From Moraxella pluranimalium (GTDB lineage Bacteria; Pseudomonadota; Gammaproteobacteria; Pseudomonadales; Moraxellaceae): 64,000 nt of DNA. Of this stretch, positions 26,661 to 36,687 are shown one piece after another (positions within the stretch are counted from its first letter, which is position 1; the number at the start of each line of letters is the position of its first letter). The position numbers were made by a program, and so were the translations under genes. The stretch lies in the NCBI RefSeq assembly GCF_002014825.1, contig NZ_MUYU01000017.1:1-64000 (forward strand), given 5' to 3'. Under the pieces are notes generated by a model, which made no database searches, was not told the DNA's origin, and saw only the letters and a list, made by a program, of their open reading frames with translations.

Positions 26661-28346
26661 ATGACCGATTACTCATCATTTACCACGCCTGCCGACCGTG
26701 CTTGGCAAGCCACTTACCGCAAAAACAATCTGGATATTCAGCTTGTCATGCCTGATGGCGTGAATAATTTGCTGGATTTTTTTGATGTCAATTTTCGTGC
26801 CAATCGGGGGCAAAAAGCCATCACCTTTATGGGTGTGCATATCGGCTATGACGAACTTGATAAGATAAGCTTAAAAATCGCAGCGTATTTGCAGTCGCTA
26901 GGGCTTAATCAAGGCGATAAAGTTGCGGTGATGATGCCAAACACACCGCAGTATCTGGCGGTGATGATGGGGATTGTGCGAGCAGGGCTTGTGCTTGTCA
27001 ATGTCAATCCGCTATATACCGCCCATGAGCTCGAGCATCAGCTCAAAGACAGTGAAGCCAAAGTATTGTTTATCGTTGAGAACTTTGCCCATACCTTTGA
27101 AAAGGTGCAGGATAAAGGGCAAATTAGCCATGTCATCACCACAGGCATCGGCGATATGATGGGCATTAAGGGCATTGTGATTAATGCCGTCGTGCGTCAT
27201 ATCAAGAAAATGGTGCCCAATTATTGCATCCCAAATAAGATTAACTTTAAAGATATACTAAAAACTTCTACCAACTACACTCGCCCAACGCTGACCCTTG
27301 ATGATGTGGTGATTTTGCAGTACACAGGCGGTACGACAGGCGTCGCTAAGGGTGCGATGCTGACGCATGGTAATTTGATTGCCAATGTCGAGCAGTGCAT
27401 GACTTATGTCAAATCAGGCTTTGATAGGCCATATCAGCATGGTGAATACATGGCGGTGGCACTGCCTTTGTATCATATTTTTTCGTTTATGGTGACGATG
27501 CTTGGCATGAAGATGGGCTTTGCGATGCTACTTATCCCGAACGCCCGTGATTTTGATGATTTGACCAAGCAATTTGCCAAATATCGCCCGCAGTTTTTCC
27601 CTGCGGTCAATACGCTGTTCAATGCCTTGACCCACCACAAGGGCTTTGGTGCGCTTGACCATAGCAATATGAAAATCTCTTTGGGCGGTGGCATGACAGT
27701 CTTGCCAAGCACGGCTGACGCATGGGAGAAATTGACTGGTAATTACATCGTCGAAGGCTATGGCTTGTCCGAGACTTCCCCTGTCTTGACCTTTAACCCG
27801 CTCGGTAGCTACACGGGTAAAATCGGCGTGCCATTCCCATCGACCGACATTATCCTACTGGATGATGACGGCAATGAAGTGGCGATGGGCGAAGCAGGCG
27901 AGATTTGCGCCAAAGGCCCGCAGGTGATGAAAGGCTACTGGAAACAGCCTGAAGAGACTGCCAAAGTGATGACTGCTGATGGTTATTTTCGCACAGGCGA
28001 CATCGGCGTGATGGACGAGCAGGGCTATTTCAAAATCGTGGACCGCAAAAAAGACATGATTTTGGTCTCAGGCTTTAATGTCTATCCAAACGAAGTTGAA
28101 GAAGTCATCGCAGCACACCCAAAAGTGCTTGAATGTGGCGCTATCGGCGTGCCTGATGGACATAGCGGTGAAGTGGTCAAAGTCTTTGTGGTCAAAAAAG
28201 ATGACAGTCTCACCACCGATGACATCAAAGCATGGGCGAAGAAAAACTTGACCGGTTATAAACGCCCTAAGCAAATCGCCTTTGTCGATGAATTGCCCAA
28301 ATCCAATGTCGGCAAAATCCTGCGTAAAGAGCTAAGAAAGCTATAA
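26661..28346 (+). CDS. fadD: long-chain fatty acid-CoA ligase, copy 1
   Basis: FadD activates long-chain fatty acids to acyl-CoA via an acyl-adenylate at the inner membrane. The 561-residue protein has the AMP-binding P-loop QYTGGTTGVAKGAMLTH, then YGLSETSPVLTFNP, TADGYFRTGDIGVMDEQG, and the FadD C-terminal DRKKDMILVSGFNVYPNEVEE with the catalytic Lys near the end (KSNVGKILRKELRK). The start at 26661 is chosen because aggaag lies just upstream. An ATG at 26634 adds nine residues. A close paralogue follows. Confidence 0.93.
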   Translation: MTDYSSFTTPADRAWQATYRKNNLDIQLVMPDGVNNLLDFFDVNFRANRGQKAITFMGVHIGYDELDKISLKIAAYLQSLGLNQGDKVAVMMPNTPQYLAVMMGIVRAGLVLVNVNPLYTAHELEHQLKDSEAKVLFIVENFAHTFEKVQDKGQISHVITTGIGDMMGIKGIVINAVVRHIKKMVPNYCIPNKINFKDILKTSTNYTRPTLTLDDVVILQYTGGTTGVAKGAMLTHGNLIANVEQCMTYVKSGFDRPYQHGEYMAVALPLYHIFSFMVTMLGMKMGFAMLLIPNARDFDDLTKQFAKYRPQFFPAVNTLFNALTHHKGFGALDHSNMKISLGGGMTVLPSTADAWEKLTGNYIVEGYGLSETSPVLTFNPLGSYTGKIGVPFPSTDIILLDDDGNEVAMGEAGEICAKGPQVMKGYWKQPEETAKVMTADGYFRTGDIGVMDEQGYFKIVDRKKDMILVSGFNVYPNEVEEVIAAHPKVLECGAIGVPDGHSGEVVKVFVVKKDDSLTTDDIKAWAKKNLTGYKRPKQIAFVDELPKSNVGKILRKELRKL

Positions 28347-28383
28347 GCCATGCTTGAATGATATTTGACTGATTTTTAATCAT

Positions 28384-28418
28384 AAAAGACATCGTGTCTA
28401 TCACGGTGTCTTTTTTTT
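28384..28418 (+). terminator. terminator between the two fadD genes
   Basis: AAAAGACATCGTG (28384-28396) pairs with CACGGTGTCTTTT (28402-28414) with one mismatch, then a run of T. The remaining 275 bp up to the second fadD hold no recognised feature apart from its ribosome site (aaggaag). Confidence 0.85.
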
Positions 28419-28692
28419 GTGCTGATAAATGGATGGTGATATGGCGAAAAATCTCAAGCGAGTTGGTCTTATTTGTAAAATTTTGCAATATTTTGGCGAT
28501 TTTGATTGATTTTACTTGGAAAATTGTGCAAAACATGGTGTAATGGCTTACAACTGTATTCTCAAAAAATCGTCCAATCTCCTTGTTTCAGCGTCCAACT
28601 TATGATAGATTTAAGGTGGGTGTTTTGACAGTGCCCAAGCCTATGATACGACTGGGTATCGGATGATGGATTTTTAGACATAAGGAAGTATT

Positions 28693-30396
28693 ATGACTGC
28701 ACAAACTTTTAGCACGCCTGCTGACCGTCCTTGGCGTAAGACATATCAAGAACATGGTCTTGAGATTGATTTTAGCCTACCTGATAATATTAATTCGCTG
28801 ATTGATATTTTTGAACAAGCCTTTGCCCGTCATGGCAACAAGGTAGCATTCACCTGCATGGGTGCATCGATTACTTATCGAGAGCTGGATAATTATAGCC
28901 GTCAAATCGCCGCCTATCTGCAATCGATTGGCTTGGTCAAGGGCGACAAAGTAGCAGTGATGATGCCAAATATCTTGCAATATCCGATTGCAATGATTGG
29001 TATCGTGCGTGCAGGATTGACACTTGTCAATGTCAATCCGCTATACACACCACATGAGCTTGAGCATCAGCTCAATGACTCTGAAGCTAAGGCGTTGTTT
29101 ATCGTTGAGAACTTTGCGCAGACCTTTGAGCGTGTGGAGAATAAGGGTCAAGTCAAGCACGTGATTGTCACATCGCTTGGTGATATGCTGGGTATCAAGG
29201 GCTTTATTGTCAATGCGGTGGTACGCCATGTCAAAAAAATGGTACCATCGTGGAATATCCCGGGTCATATCAGCTTTAAAGAAGCGCTAAATCAAGTATC
29301 TGCATCGGCTTATAATCGCCCACAGGTGTCGCTCGATGACATCGCTGCACTACAGTACACAGGCGGTACGACAGGCGTTGCTAAGGGTGCGATGCTGACT
29401 CATGCCAACTTAGCATCGAATGTTGAGCAGTGTATTCCGTTTGTTTCTAAGGTGTTCCCCGAGCAGGATTTGAGCGGTAAATATATCGCTGTGGCGCTGC
29501 CTTTGTACCATATTTTTTCATTTACAGCGTGTGCGCTACTGGGTATGAAGATGGGCTTTAGTATGCTGCTTATCACCAACCCACGAGATTTCAAATCACT
29601 GTGCAAGGACTTTGAAAAATATCGTCCTGTATTTTTCCCTGCAGTCAATACGCTGTTTAATGGCTTGGTGCATGACGAAGGTTTCCGTGCGCTTGACCAC
29701 AGCAATCTAAAACTATCCTTAGGTGGCGGTATGTCGGTACTGTCTGACACTGCCAAAGCGTGGGAGCGTCTGACGGGCAATTACATCATTGAAGGCTATG
29801 GCCTGTCTGAGACTTCCCCTGTCTTGACCCTAAACCCACCAGGCGGTTATACCGGCAAAATCGGTATCCCATTCCCTGCAACCGATGTTATCTTGCTAGA
29901 TGAGAATGACAACGAAGTGGCAATGGGTGAGCCGGGTGAAATCTGCGCCAAAGGCCCGCAAGTGATGCCGGGCTACTGGAAGCGTCCTGATGAGACCGCC
30001 AAAGTGATGACCGCTGATGGCTATTTCCGCACAGGTGATATCGGCGTGATGGACGAAAAAGGCTTTATCAAGATTGTTGACCGCAAAAAAGACATGATTT
30101 TGGTCTCAGGCTTTAATGTCTATCCAAACGAAGTCGAAGATGTGATGACTGCGCATCCAAAAATCCTAGAATGTGGTGTCATCGGTGTGGCGGATGAGCA
30201 CAGTGGCGAAGTGCCAAAAATCTTTGTGGTCAAAAAAGATGCAAGCCTGACCGTCGAAGAAGTGCGTGCGTGGGCAAAAGAAAATCTAACCGGCTACAAG
30301 CGTCCAAAATACATCGAGTTCATCAGTGAGCTGCCGAAGTCGAATGTCGGTAAGATTTTGCGCAAAGACTTGCGTAAGCTTGAAGAAAGCAAATAA
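28693..30396 (+). CDS. fadD: long-chain fatty acid-CoA ligase, copy 2
   Basis: A second FadD of 567 residues, clearly paralogous to the gene before it: TPADRPWRKTYQEHGLEIDF at the start, then LQYTGGTTGVAKGAMLTHA, YGLSETSPVLTLNPPGG, DRKKDMILVSGFNVYPNEVED and KSNVGKILRKDLRKLEE. The copies differ most around residues 235-260 and in the acyl-binding region, so chain-length preference may differ. It is separated from copy 1 by a terminator and about 270 bp, so it is probably transcribed independently. Ribosome site aaggaag. Confidence 0.93.
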   Translation: MTAQTFSTPADRPWRKTYQEHGLEIDFSLPDNINSLIDIFEQAFARHGNKVAFTCMGASITYRELDNYSRQIAAYLQSIGLVKGDKVAVMMPNILQYPIAMIGIVRAGLTLVNVNPLYTPHELEHQLNDSEAKALFIVENFAQTFERVENKGQVKHVIVTSLGDMLGIKGFIVNAVVRHVKKMVPSWNIPGHISFKEALNQVSASAYNRPQVSLDDIAALQYTGGTTGVAKGAMLTHANLASNVEQCIPFVSKVFPEQDLSGKYIAVALPLYHIFSFTACALLGMKMGFSMLLITNPRDFKSLCKDFEKYRPVFFPAVNTLFNGLVHDEGFRALDHSNLKLSLGGGMSVLSDTAKAWERLTGNYIIEGYGLSETSPVLTLNPPGGYTGKIGIPFPATDVILLDENDNEVAMGEPGEICAKGPQVMPGYWKRPDETAKVMTADGYFRTGDIGVMDEKGFIKIVDRKKDMILVSGFNVYPNEVEDVMTAHPKILECGVIGVADEHSGEVPKIFVVKKDASLTVEEVRAWAKENLTGYKRPKYIEFISELPKSNVGKILRKDLRKLEESK

Positions 30397-30412
30397 GTGA
30401 TATCGACTTATC

Positions 30413-30453
30413 AAAACCTGTCATCACCTATCATCGAGTGATGGCAGGTTTTT
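30413..30453 (+). terminator. terminator after the second fadD
   Basis: AAAACCTGTCATCAC pairs with GTGATGGCAGGTTTT (one mismatch), followed by further T residues. Confidence 0.8.
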
Positions 30454-30518
30454 GTTTTGTGTTTTTGGGCATAACTTGGTAAAATTGCTTAAATTCACAA
30501 CAATGACCAGAGATTTTT

Positions 30519-31235
30519 ATGCGTATTGATGGCAGACAATTGAACGAACTTCGCCCAATCAGCTTTACCCGCCACTACACCAAGCACGCCGAAGGCTCGG
30601 TACTCGTGTGCTTTGGCGATACCAAAGTGCTATGCACTGCCAGTGTCGAAGCAGGTGTACCAAGATGGCTCAAGGGACAAGGGCAAGGCTGGCTGACCGC
30701 TGAATATGGAATGTTACCGCGTGCGACAGGCACACGCACTCAGCGTGAAGCTGCTCGTGGTAAGCAGTCAGGTCGCACCCAAGAGATTCAGCGTCTGATT
30801 GGTCGTAGCCTGCGTGCGATGCTTGATTTATCAAAGCTTGGCGAGAATACCATTCACATCGACTGTGATGTCATCCAAGCCGATGGCGGTACACGCACAG
30901 CGAGTATCTCAGGGGCGGCGGTGGCGCTGATTGATGCGCTTGAATACCTACAACGAGAAAAGAAACTGACCCAAGACCCACTACTGGGCTTGGTCGGTGC
31001 GGTGTCTGTAGGTATCAAAGATGGCAAGGCGTATCTGGATTTGAACTATGCCGAAGATTCAACCTGTGATACCGATTTGAATGTGGTGATGACCCAAGCA
31101 GGGGGCTTTATTGAGATTCAGGGCACGGCAGAAGATAAGCCATTCACCCGAGCTGAAGCTGATAGTATGCTAAGTCTGGCTGAAGCTGGTATCCGCCAAA
31201 TCATCGAAGCGCAGCAGCAAGCATTGGGCTGGTAA
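30519..31235 (+). CDS. rph: ribonuclease PH
   Basis: RNase PH is a phosphorolytic 3'-5' exoribonuclease that trims tRNA precursors. The 238-residue protein is full length. It starts [16 protein letters not shown] and contains [40 protein letters not shown] (phosphate-binding Arg residues), then [18 protein letters not shown] and [20 protein letters not shown], with the usual C-terminal [17 protein letters not shown]. The next small gene begins one base after its stop. Confidence 0.96.
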   Translation: MRIDGRQLNELRPISFTRHYTKHAEGSVLVCFGDTKVLCTASVEAGVPRWLKGQGQGWLTAEYGMLPRATGTRTQREAARGKQSGRTQEIQRLIGRSLRAMLDLSKLGENTIHIDCDVIQADGGTRTASISGAAVALIDALEYLQREKKLTQDPLLGLVGAVSVGIKDGKAYLDLNYAEDSTCDTDLNVVMTQAGGFIEIQGTAEDKPFTRAEADSMLSLAEAGIRQIIEAQQQALGW

Positions 31236-31236
31236 G

Positions 31237-31701
31237 ATGCTGACGGTCAATGATGATGGCGTCAGCATTCGTCTGACAGGACAAGGGGGCGACCCATTGT
31301 TTTGGTGGTCGGTGGGACTGCTTGTGCTTGGGATTGTCGTAGCGGTGATTTGCTTTACCATGCCTGTTGCGTATGCCATCGGCTCGTTGTTTGTGTTCGC
31401 TGTGGCGATGTTTGGCTTTAATATCAAGCGTCATCAGGCGAAGCGCCGTCATGTGTTTGGTGTTGGTGAATTAAGGCTGACACCCAAGCGATTTATGATT
31501 GATGATAAGTCCTTGACATTGTCCGAGTCTGCACAGGTGGACATCAATGGCGTATGGCTAATTGTCAAAGACCGTGGCATTGAGTATCATTTTACAGGCT
31601 TTGCAGGCGAGCGAGAGATGAGCATTGCCAAAGCGGTGCTTGATGGTCAAAGCATCGCCAAGAAAAACGCCGTTATTAAGATGGTCAGCACAGCGGATTG
31701 A
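31237..31701 (+). CDS. two-helix membrane protein of unknown function
   Basis: The 154-residue protein has two adjacent transmembrane segments (FWWSVGLLVLGIVVAVICF and VAYAIGSLFVFAVAMFGF), then a basic stretch (KRHQAKRR) and a C-terminal soluble domain of about 90 residues, predicted cytoplasmic by the positive-inside rule. No family is recognised. The ATG begins one base after the rph stop, so it is very likely translationally coupled with rph. The pair ends at a strong terminator. Confidence 0.65.
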   Translation: MLTVNDDGVSIRLTGQGGDPLFWWSVGLLVLGIVVAVICFTMPVAYAIGSLFVFAVAMFGFNIKRHQAKRRHVFGVGELRLTPKRFMIDDKSLTLSESAQVDINGVWLIVKDRGIEYHFTGFAGEREMSIAKAVLDGQSIAKKNAVIKMVSTAD

Positions 31702-31710
31702 TAAGATGGC

Positions 31711-31750
31711 AAAACTAAAGCCCTAAGCATCAGCTAGGGCTTTAGTTTTT
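31711..31750. terminator. bidirectional terminator between the rph operon and hemJ
   Basis: A 15-bp perfect stem, AAAACTAAAGCCCTA (31711-31725) with TAGGGCTTTAGTTTT (31734-31748), then T residues, between convergent genes. Confidence 0.92.
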
Positions 31751-31768
31751 TTGGGGCATAAGTACTGC

Positions 31769-32194
31769 TTAAAACGGCTTGACCACTGCCAAAATCACCA
31801 CCGCAATCAAGATAAACACAGGAATCTCATTGAACCATCGCCAATAGACATGGCTTTTAAGCTTAGGATTATCCATCAAGCGAACACGAAAGCGACCGCA
31901 GGACAGGTGATACAGGGTAAGTAGCACCACAAGAACAAGCTTGGCGTGTAGCCAGCCTTGAGATAGATAGATGCTTGGTGCTAGGGCAATCATCAGAAGT
32001 CCACACCCCCAAGTGGCAATCATCGCAGGCGTCATAATCCCACGATACAGCTTGCGCTCCATCAGGGCAAATCGCTCTTGGCTTAGTGTATCATCACTCA
32101 TCGCATGATACACGAATAGGCGTGGCAAATAAAAAATCCCTGCAAACCAACAAACCATACTGATGATATGAAAGGCTCTGATGTACTCTAGCAT
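31769..32194 (-). CDS. hemJ: protoporphyrinogen IX oxidase, HemJ type
   Basis: HemJ oxidises protoporphyrinogen IX to protoporphyrin IX in heme synthesis and is an integral membrane protein. The 141-residue sequence has four transmembrane segments and the N-terminal family motif MLEYIRAFHIISMVCWFAGIFYLPRLFVYH, whose first His is a heme/active-site ligand. The ATG at 32194 is chosen over a TTG at 32206. An extended -10 box lies inside a hairpin just upstream (see the bioB terminator). Confidence 0.88.
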   Translation of the reverse strand: MLEYIRAFHIISMVCWFAGIFYLPRLFVYHAMSDDTLSQERFALMERKLYRGIMTPAMIATWGCGLLMIALAPSIYLSQGWLHAKLVLVVLLTLYHLSCGRFRVRLMDNPKLKSHVYWRWFNEIPVFILIAVVILAVVKPF

Positions 32195-32208
32195 TGTGAC
32201 GTCCAATA

Positions 32209-32240
32209 AAAAAGATGCGCTTATTATAGCACATCTTTTG
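32209..32240 (-). terminator. terminator of bioB with an embedded hemJ promoter
   Basis: Read on the minus strand, AAAAGATGTGC and GCGCATCTTTT form a stem with one G-T-type mismatch, followed by TT and T-rich sequence, 60 bp past the bioB stop. The loop side contains TGCTATAAT (TGN-extended perfect -10, TATAAT at 32223-32228), placed about 30 bp upstream of the hemJ ATG. Termination of bioB and initiation of hemJ therefore seem to share the same DNA. Confidence 0.6.
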
Positions 32241-32302
32241 GTGTCATTGATTTGCCGAGTAGATGGTAATGGACGACCGCTTAGCTACTCATTAGCCACT
32301 CA

Positions 32303-33352
32303 TTAGGCGCTTAGCGGACAACCTTCGGGGCGTTCTTGATTGATGGCAGTGCCACTCATGGCATCGATGATTTGTGGCTTTGGCATGGGGCGAGTTGGGG
32401 TCAGCCCAAGCTCTGCCATCAGTCTGTCATCGTGTGCGGTAGATTGGTTGCCTGTGGTCAGTAGCTTATCCCCATAAAAAAATGAATTCGCCCCCGCCAT
32501 AAACGCCAATGCCTGCTCGCCATCGCTTAGGCTCTCACGGCCAGCAGATAGGCGTACATAGCTTGTCGGACAGCAGATACGAGTTACCGCGATGGTGCGA
32601 ATCCACTCGATGACAGACAGCTGACCTTCGGCAAGCACCTTATCACCAAGCGGTGTGCCCTTGATGGGTACTAATAGATTCACAGGGATTGACTGTGGTG
32701 GAATCGGCATTTGGGTTAGCTCATAAATCCAGTCAATGCGGTCTTGGCGGCTCTCGCCCATGCCAACGATACTGCCCGAGCAGACATTGATACCCGCATT
32801 GCGGACATATTCGATGGTCTCAAGGCGGTCATCATAACTGCGTGTGGTGGCGACGCTGTCATAGTAGCTGCGAGATGTGTCTAGGTTATGATTATAATAA
32901 TCTAAGCCGGCATCTGCTAAGGTTTTGGCTTGGTCGGGATTTAGCATACCCAAAGTCATGCAGGTCTCAAGCCCAAGTGCTTTGACTTCGCTGATAAGCT
33001 CAACCAAATACGGCATATCTTTGGCGCTTGGATGTTTCCACGCTGCACCCATACAAAAGCGTGATGAGCCCTGCGCCTTAGCACGGCGTGCAGCTGCAAG
33101 CACTTTTTCGATTTCTAGGCGTTTTTCGGCAGTTAAGCCTGTCTTGTCACGATGATGACCTGACTGTGAGCAGTAGCCGCAGTCTTCGGGGCAGTTGCCT
33201 GTTTTGATGGATAATAGGGTGCTGATTTGCACTTCATTGGCGTTGAAATGCTCACGGTGCACCGTCTGGGCTTGCATCAGCAAATCCATCAGCGGTAGGT
33301 TAAATAAACGAGCAATTTCGTCCTTGGTGGTAGCTTGTGTCATGGTGGTCAT
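32303..33352 (-). CDS. bioB: biotin synthase
   Basis: BioB is a radical SAM enzyme that inserts sulfur into dethiobiotin. The radical SAM cluster motif CxxxCxxC is Cys54, Cys58 and Cys61 in [46 protein letters not shown] and [16 protein letters not shown] are also family hallmarks, as is the Arg-containing RLSAGRESL near the second cluster. The start at 33352 (MTTMTQATT) is used. 33343 is equally possible, and an in-frame TTG at 33448 is rejected. Other bio genes are not adjacent. Confidence 0.95.
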   Translation of the reverse strand: MTTMTQATTKDEIARLFNLPLMDLLMQAQTVHREHFNANEVQISTLLSIKTGNCPEDCGYCSQSGHHRDKTGLTAEKRLEIEKVLAAARRAKAQGSSRFCMGAAWKHPSAKDMPYLVELISEVKALGLETCMTLGMLNPDQAKTLADAGLDYYNHNLDTSRSYYDSVATTRSYDDRLETIEYVRNAGINVCSGSIVGMGESRQDRIDWIYELTQMPIPPQSIPVNLLVPIKGTPLGDKVLAEGQLSVIEWIRTIAVTRICCPTSYVRLSAGRESLSDGEQALAFMAGANSFFYGDKLLTTGNQSTAHDDRLMAELGLTPTRPMPKPQIIDAMSGTAINQERPEGCPLSA

Positions 33353-33494
33353 CGTCGTATTGTCGGTGTTTATTGTGTTTAATATGCGTGATTTGACGCA
33401 TCTTATCGGTCGATAGTTGGTGAACGATTGTACTGAAATTTTTGCCAAATAGCAAATCCATTTGCAGTTTTGGGTGAAATCATTGGCAAAACGG

Positions 33495-34004
33495 TTATTT
33501 ACCCAGCTTTTTCTTTAGGCTAAGTAGTGCATCTTTGGCGGTCTCGGCATAAGGCTTGGCAAGCTCGATATAGGGCTTGGCCTGCTCGACATAGCCACGA
33601 TATTCTTCGGGAATGGTCGCTGCTTGCTTGCCGATACCTACAAACCATAGCACCAGCTTATAATCACCCGTGATTTTGACATCGCCATCTTGGATAGCTG
33701 TCATAAAGGCCGCCACATCGCCTTTGGTCAGTAGCTTGACACCGGTCATCGAGTCTTTAAAATCAATGGTCAAATCCGCATCGTGCGCTGTGCCGAGTGT
33801 TTGTCCAAAATGTCCTTGGTCAAAGCGAAAATAACGCTCAACATTGGGTGCAACGAACTGAATGCAGACGGTGCGTTCTTTGACAAGATTATTAAACGAC
33901 TCGTTATTGCGAGCTTTGGCAAGGTTTTGCAAACGCAGTCCTAAGCCTGCCAAAAGAGCGTCTAGCGGGTCGGCTTTGACATTGATTACGGGAATGGTCA
34001 GCAT
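33495..34004 (-). CDS. SCP2 sterol-binding domain protein
   Basis: The 169-residue protein has an SCP2-like lipid-binding domain at about residues 15-125. Typical features are [15 protein letters not shown], then [46 protein letters not shown]. The C-terminal 40 residues form a Lys/Ala-rich amphipathic helix ([25 protein letters not shown]). Similar proteins include UbiJ-type accessory factors for ubiquinone synthesis, but neighbours here (bioB, serB) do not support that role. A general lipid-binding function is the safe call. Confidence 0.75.
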   Translation of the reverse strand: MLTIPVINVKADPLDALLAGLGLRLQNLAKARNNESFNNLVKERTVCIQFVAPNVERYFRFDQGHFGQTLGTAHDADLTIDFKDSMTGVKLLTKGDVAAFMTAIQDGDVKITGDYKLVLWFVGIGKQAATIPEEYRGYVEQAKPYIELAKPYAETAKDALLSLKKKLGK

Positions 34005-34091
34005 AAAAATCCTATCGATAAATAAATGACAAATTAAAATGAAAAGGGTAGCAGATTATCCGTGATTTTTCGACGAAAAATTTGTAACCAA

Positions 34092-35201
34092 TCAGCGTAC
34101 ATCGAGTCGATGACCCAGTGCATATAGCACGCCTTCAAGCCCTGTCAGATTGACAGCGGCATCAGCACGCGCCTGTACGATGGGCTTGGCATGATAAGCA
34201 ATACCCAAATCACTCACCGCCATCATAGGCAAATCGTTCGCACCATCGCCGATACAGACGACTTCTTTCATTGACAGCCCTAGGCGTTTGGCGACGGTTT
34301 GGGCGATGATGGCTTTTTGGTTGCCATCTAGGATATTGTCATCGACCAGTCCGCTTAATGTTTTGCCGTCATTGAGTAGCGGATTGGCATAATATTCATC
34401 CATGCCAAGCGTGCTTGCGACATATTGGGCAAATGGCTCAAAGCCACCCGAAATCAGCACGGTATGATAGCCAAGTGCCTTGAGTGCTTTGATGGTGGCT
34501 GCTGCACCCGGCTGAAAATGAATGTGCTTGGCGATAATCTCATCGACAATGCCAATCGGTGCATCAGCAAGTAGTGCCACACGACGAGCAAAACTCGTTG
34601 CAAAATCAATCTCACCACGCATCGCCTGCTCGGTGATATCCGCCACTTTATCTTCGATACCGCAGAATTTGGCAAGCTCAACGATGACTTCTTCTTGAAT
34701 CAGCGTCGAATCCATATCAAAGCACGCCAAGCGATGCTGTGTCAGTAGCTTGTTAGCGGATAAGATATGCACATCGGCCTGTAGCTGCGCGGATAGATGC
34801 TGGGTAATTTGCTCATCAATGATGTGTGCGGCCGCCACTCGTTTGTCCTGACTCATCGGTGCGCCTGTATAAGACAGCAGATAGCGGTGAATGGCGACGG
34901 CGGTCAGTGTCTCATTGCTCTCAATCAGATGGGCAGATGCTTTGGCGGCTTCGTCATCATTGACGATGCTAAGTTGCCAGTTGGGCTGTGCTTGCACCCA
35001 CTCGCTCATCAGCACATCAATATCGACGGCAGGCGAGCTTGCCACCACGACAATACCAAAAATCGGCAGCTCTTCAATCTGCTCGCTGTGCTGACCTGTG
35101 GTCAAATCCACCCCGTGCAGTGCAGGTGGCAGTGTTTGTAGCTGTGAAAAGGCGTGTAGCCATGCTTGGCTGTTATTTGGTAGGGCATAAGTGATGGTCA
35201 T
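34092..35201 (-). CDS. serB: phosphoserine phosphatase
   Basis: SerB dephosphorylates phosphoserine, the last step of serine synthesis. The HAD core (residues about 160-369) has motif I CFDMDSTLIQEE with the nucleophile Asp, motif II HTVLISGGFEPF, a conserved Lys in DGNQKAI, and motif IV VVCIGDGANDLPMM. The N-terminal 150 residues are the extra ACT-like domain of long SerB proteins. The start at 35201 (MTITYALPNN) is chosen over an upstream 35273. It is divergent from an Smp-like gene, the same arrangement as serB/ytjB in E. coli. Confidence 0.93.
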   Translation of the reverse strand: MTITYALPNNSQAWLHAFSQLQTLPPALHGVDLTTGQHSEQIEELPIFGIVVVASSPAVDIDVLMSEWVQAQPNWQLSIVNDDEAAKASAHLIESNETLTAVAIHRYLLSYTGAPMSQDKRVAAAHIIDEQITQHLSAQLQADVHILSANKLLTQHRLACFDMDSTLIQEEVIVELAKFCGIEDKVADITEQAMRGEIDFATSFARRVALLADAPIGIVDEIIAKHIHFQPGAAATIKALKALGYHTVLISGGFEPFAQYVASTLGMDEYYANPLLNDGKTLSGLVDDNILDGNQKAIIAQTVAKRLGLSMKEVVCIGDGANDLPMMAVSDLGIAYHAKPIVQARADAAVNLTGLEGVLYALGHRLDVR

Positions 35202-35418
35202 GATAAAACTCGTTTTTTTTGGTGAAATAAAACCGCAGATAAATCCGCCATAGAGTGAACATATTAGCACCAAACCAGCTTTTATAAAAGGGTAATGTGA
35301 TGGAATTGTGTATTTGGCTCAAAAACAGTTGCGTAATCATAGTAAACATGGGAAAATTAGTTTATTTTGCAAAACAAAAGTGTTTTTGCCTTATTCACTT
35401 GGTTATTTTAAAGTTATC

Positions 35419-36687
35419 ATGACTTATTCAGCGCCCAATAGAACCTTATTTTTAATTATTCTGCTTATTAGCTTATTTTTGCATACGGTGTTTTTTGTCA
35501 TCAGTTCAGATAGACAAACGACAGAACAGCACCGAGTGGTGGCAGAGCGCTTGGTCGCTGAATTGGGCGCAGAGCTTGCGATGCCGAGTGCTGCCAATGA
35601 CCGTGTGAGCATGAGCCATATCGCAGGTCAGTACGCCCAAGAGCCCCAAGTGGCATTTGTGGCGATTTATGATGCTGATGATAATATCGTTGTTTCGATA
35701 GGTGAAGGCGAAAATGGCTATCGCACACGAAACGAGACCATTGTCGTTGGTGATAAGGTGTTAGGCTCGGTAGTGCTAGAGACCAAAGCGGTGAGCACAG
35801 CAACCATCTTGTCAGGTCAGTGGCTATTTTTATTGGCTATGCTGGTCATTCATGGGCTATTGTGGGTGGTCTATGGACATATCGCTCGCCCGACCAAAGA
35901 GCTCAAGCTACAGATTGCCAGACAGACCCGTGACCGCCTATTAAGTCAAGGCTTATTAACCGGTGAAGTGGCTACCCCAACGCCAACTGAAGCCCCGCCT
36001 ACACCGAGCGAAGATAATGCATCAGCTGAACCGGCATCAGCGGTAGATACTGCTAAGACTGATGCATCTGATGATGGCACAAATCAGCAGACAGCAGCGA
36101 CACCGCCGGCGGTGGATAGCTACACAGTTCAGGTGCGATTTGATGACCCCAATCAGCTGATCCAAGCAGTCAGCTATGACCACAAAAAAATGTACTTTGC
36201 ACTGTGTGATCAGATGGTGTCTAAGGCAGCAACCAAACTACTTGAAACACCGCTATTGGCAGGCGTGTCTATCCGTGCCATCAAAAGCTTTGATGAAACT
36301 GGGGCAAGCATTGAGCTTGTGCGTGACAATGATTATGCCAAAGTTGCCACAGCTGCATTGATGCTATCCAAGCTGATTTTGATGGTGAACCAAATCGTCT
36401 ATGACAGACACCGTGAGCTTGGGCAATTTGCACTCAAATTCGCCACAACTGCCAGTGACACCGCACAGGCCAATACTATTTATAGTATCTCAAAGCGTCG
36501 TGGACAGCCGTTGTTGGTATTGTTTGAGCCATCAGCAAGCCAAGAAGTGGCAATCTTTGGCACATTGACCAAAATCCACAACCCAAGCTCGCCATCAGAG
36601 CGTAATTGCCAAATCATCACATCGATGAGCCAAAGCACCGTCAGCCGTCTGCGTGTGGCACGTGATGCGGTATTCTTGGAAGATTGA
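35419..36687 (+). CDS. Smp/AhpA (YtjB)-like membrane protein
   Basis: The 422-residue protein has an N-terminal transmembrane segment (LFLIILLISLFLHTVFFVIS) and a second near residues 138-158 (WLFLLAMLVIHGLLWVVY), with a periplasmic domain of about 100 residues between. A Pro/Thr/Ala-rich linker (residues about 185-230) follows, then a cytoplasmic domain of about 190 residues. The layout and the position divergent from serB match the YtjB/Smp/AhpA group, whose role is unclear. The long C-terminal domain is not in the E. coli protein. The start at 35419 is chosen because the membrane helix follows it directly. Confidence 0.65.
   Translation: MTYSAPNRTLFLIILLISLFLHTVFFVISSDRQTTEQHRVVAERLVAELGAELAMPSAANDRVSMSHIAGQYAQEPQVAFVAIYDADDNIVVSIGEGENGYRTRNETIVVGDKVLGSVVLETKAVSTATILSGQWLFLLAMLVIHGLLWVVYGHIARPTKELKLQIARQTRDRLLSQGLLTGEVATPTPTEAPPTPSEDNASAEPASAVDTAKTDASDDGTNQQTAATPPAVDSYTVQVRFDDPNQLIQAVSYDHKKMYFALCDQMVSKAATKLLETPLLAGVSIRAIKSFDETGASIELVRDNDYAKVATAALMLSKLILMVNQIVYDRHRELGQFALKFATTASDTAQANTIYSISKRRGQPLLVLFEPSASQEVAIFGTLTKIHNPSSPSERNCQIITSMSQSTVSRLRVARDAVFLED

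Noticed and set aside
33353-33448. N-terminal extension of bioB from a TTG codon
   Set aside because: The added 32 residues do not match the family and no ribosome site is present. The ATG at 33352 gives the normal length.
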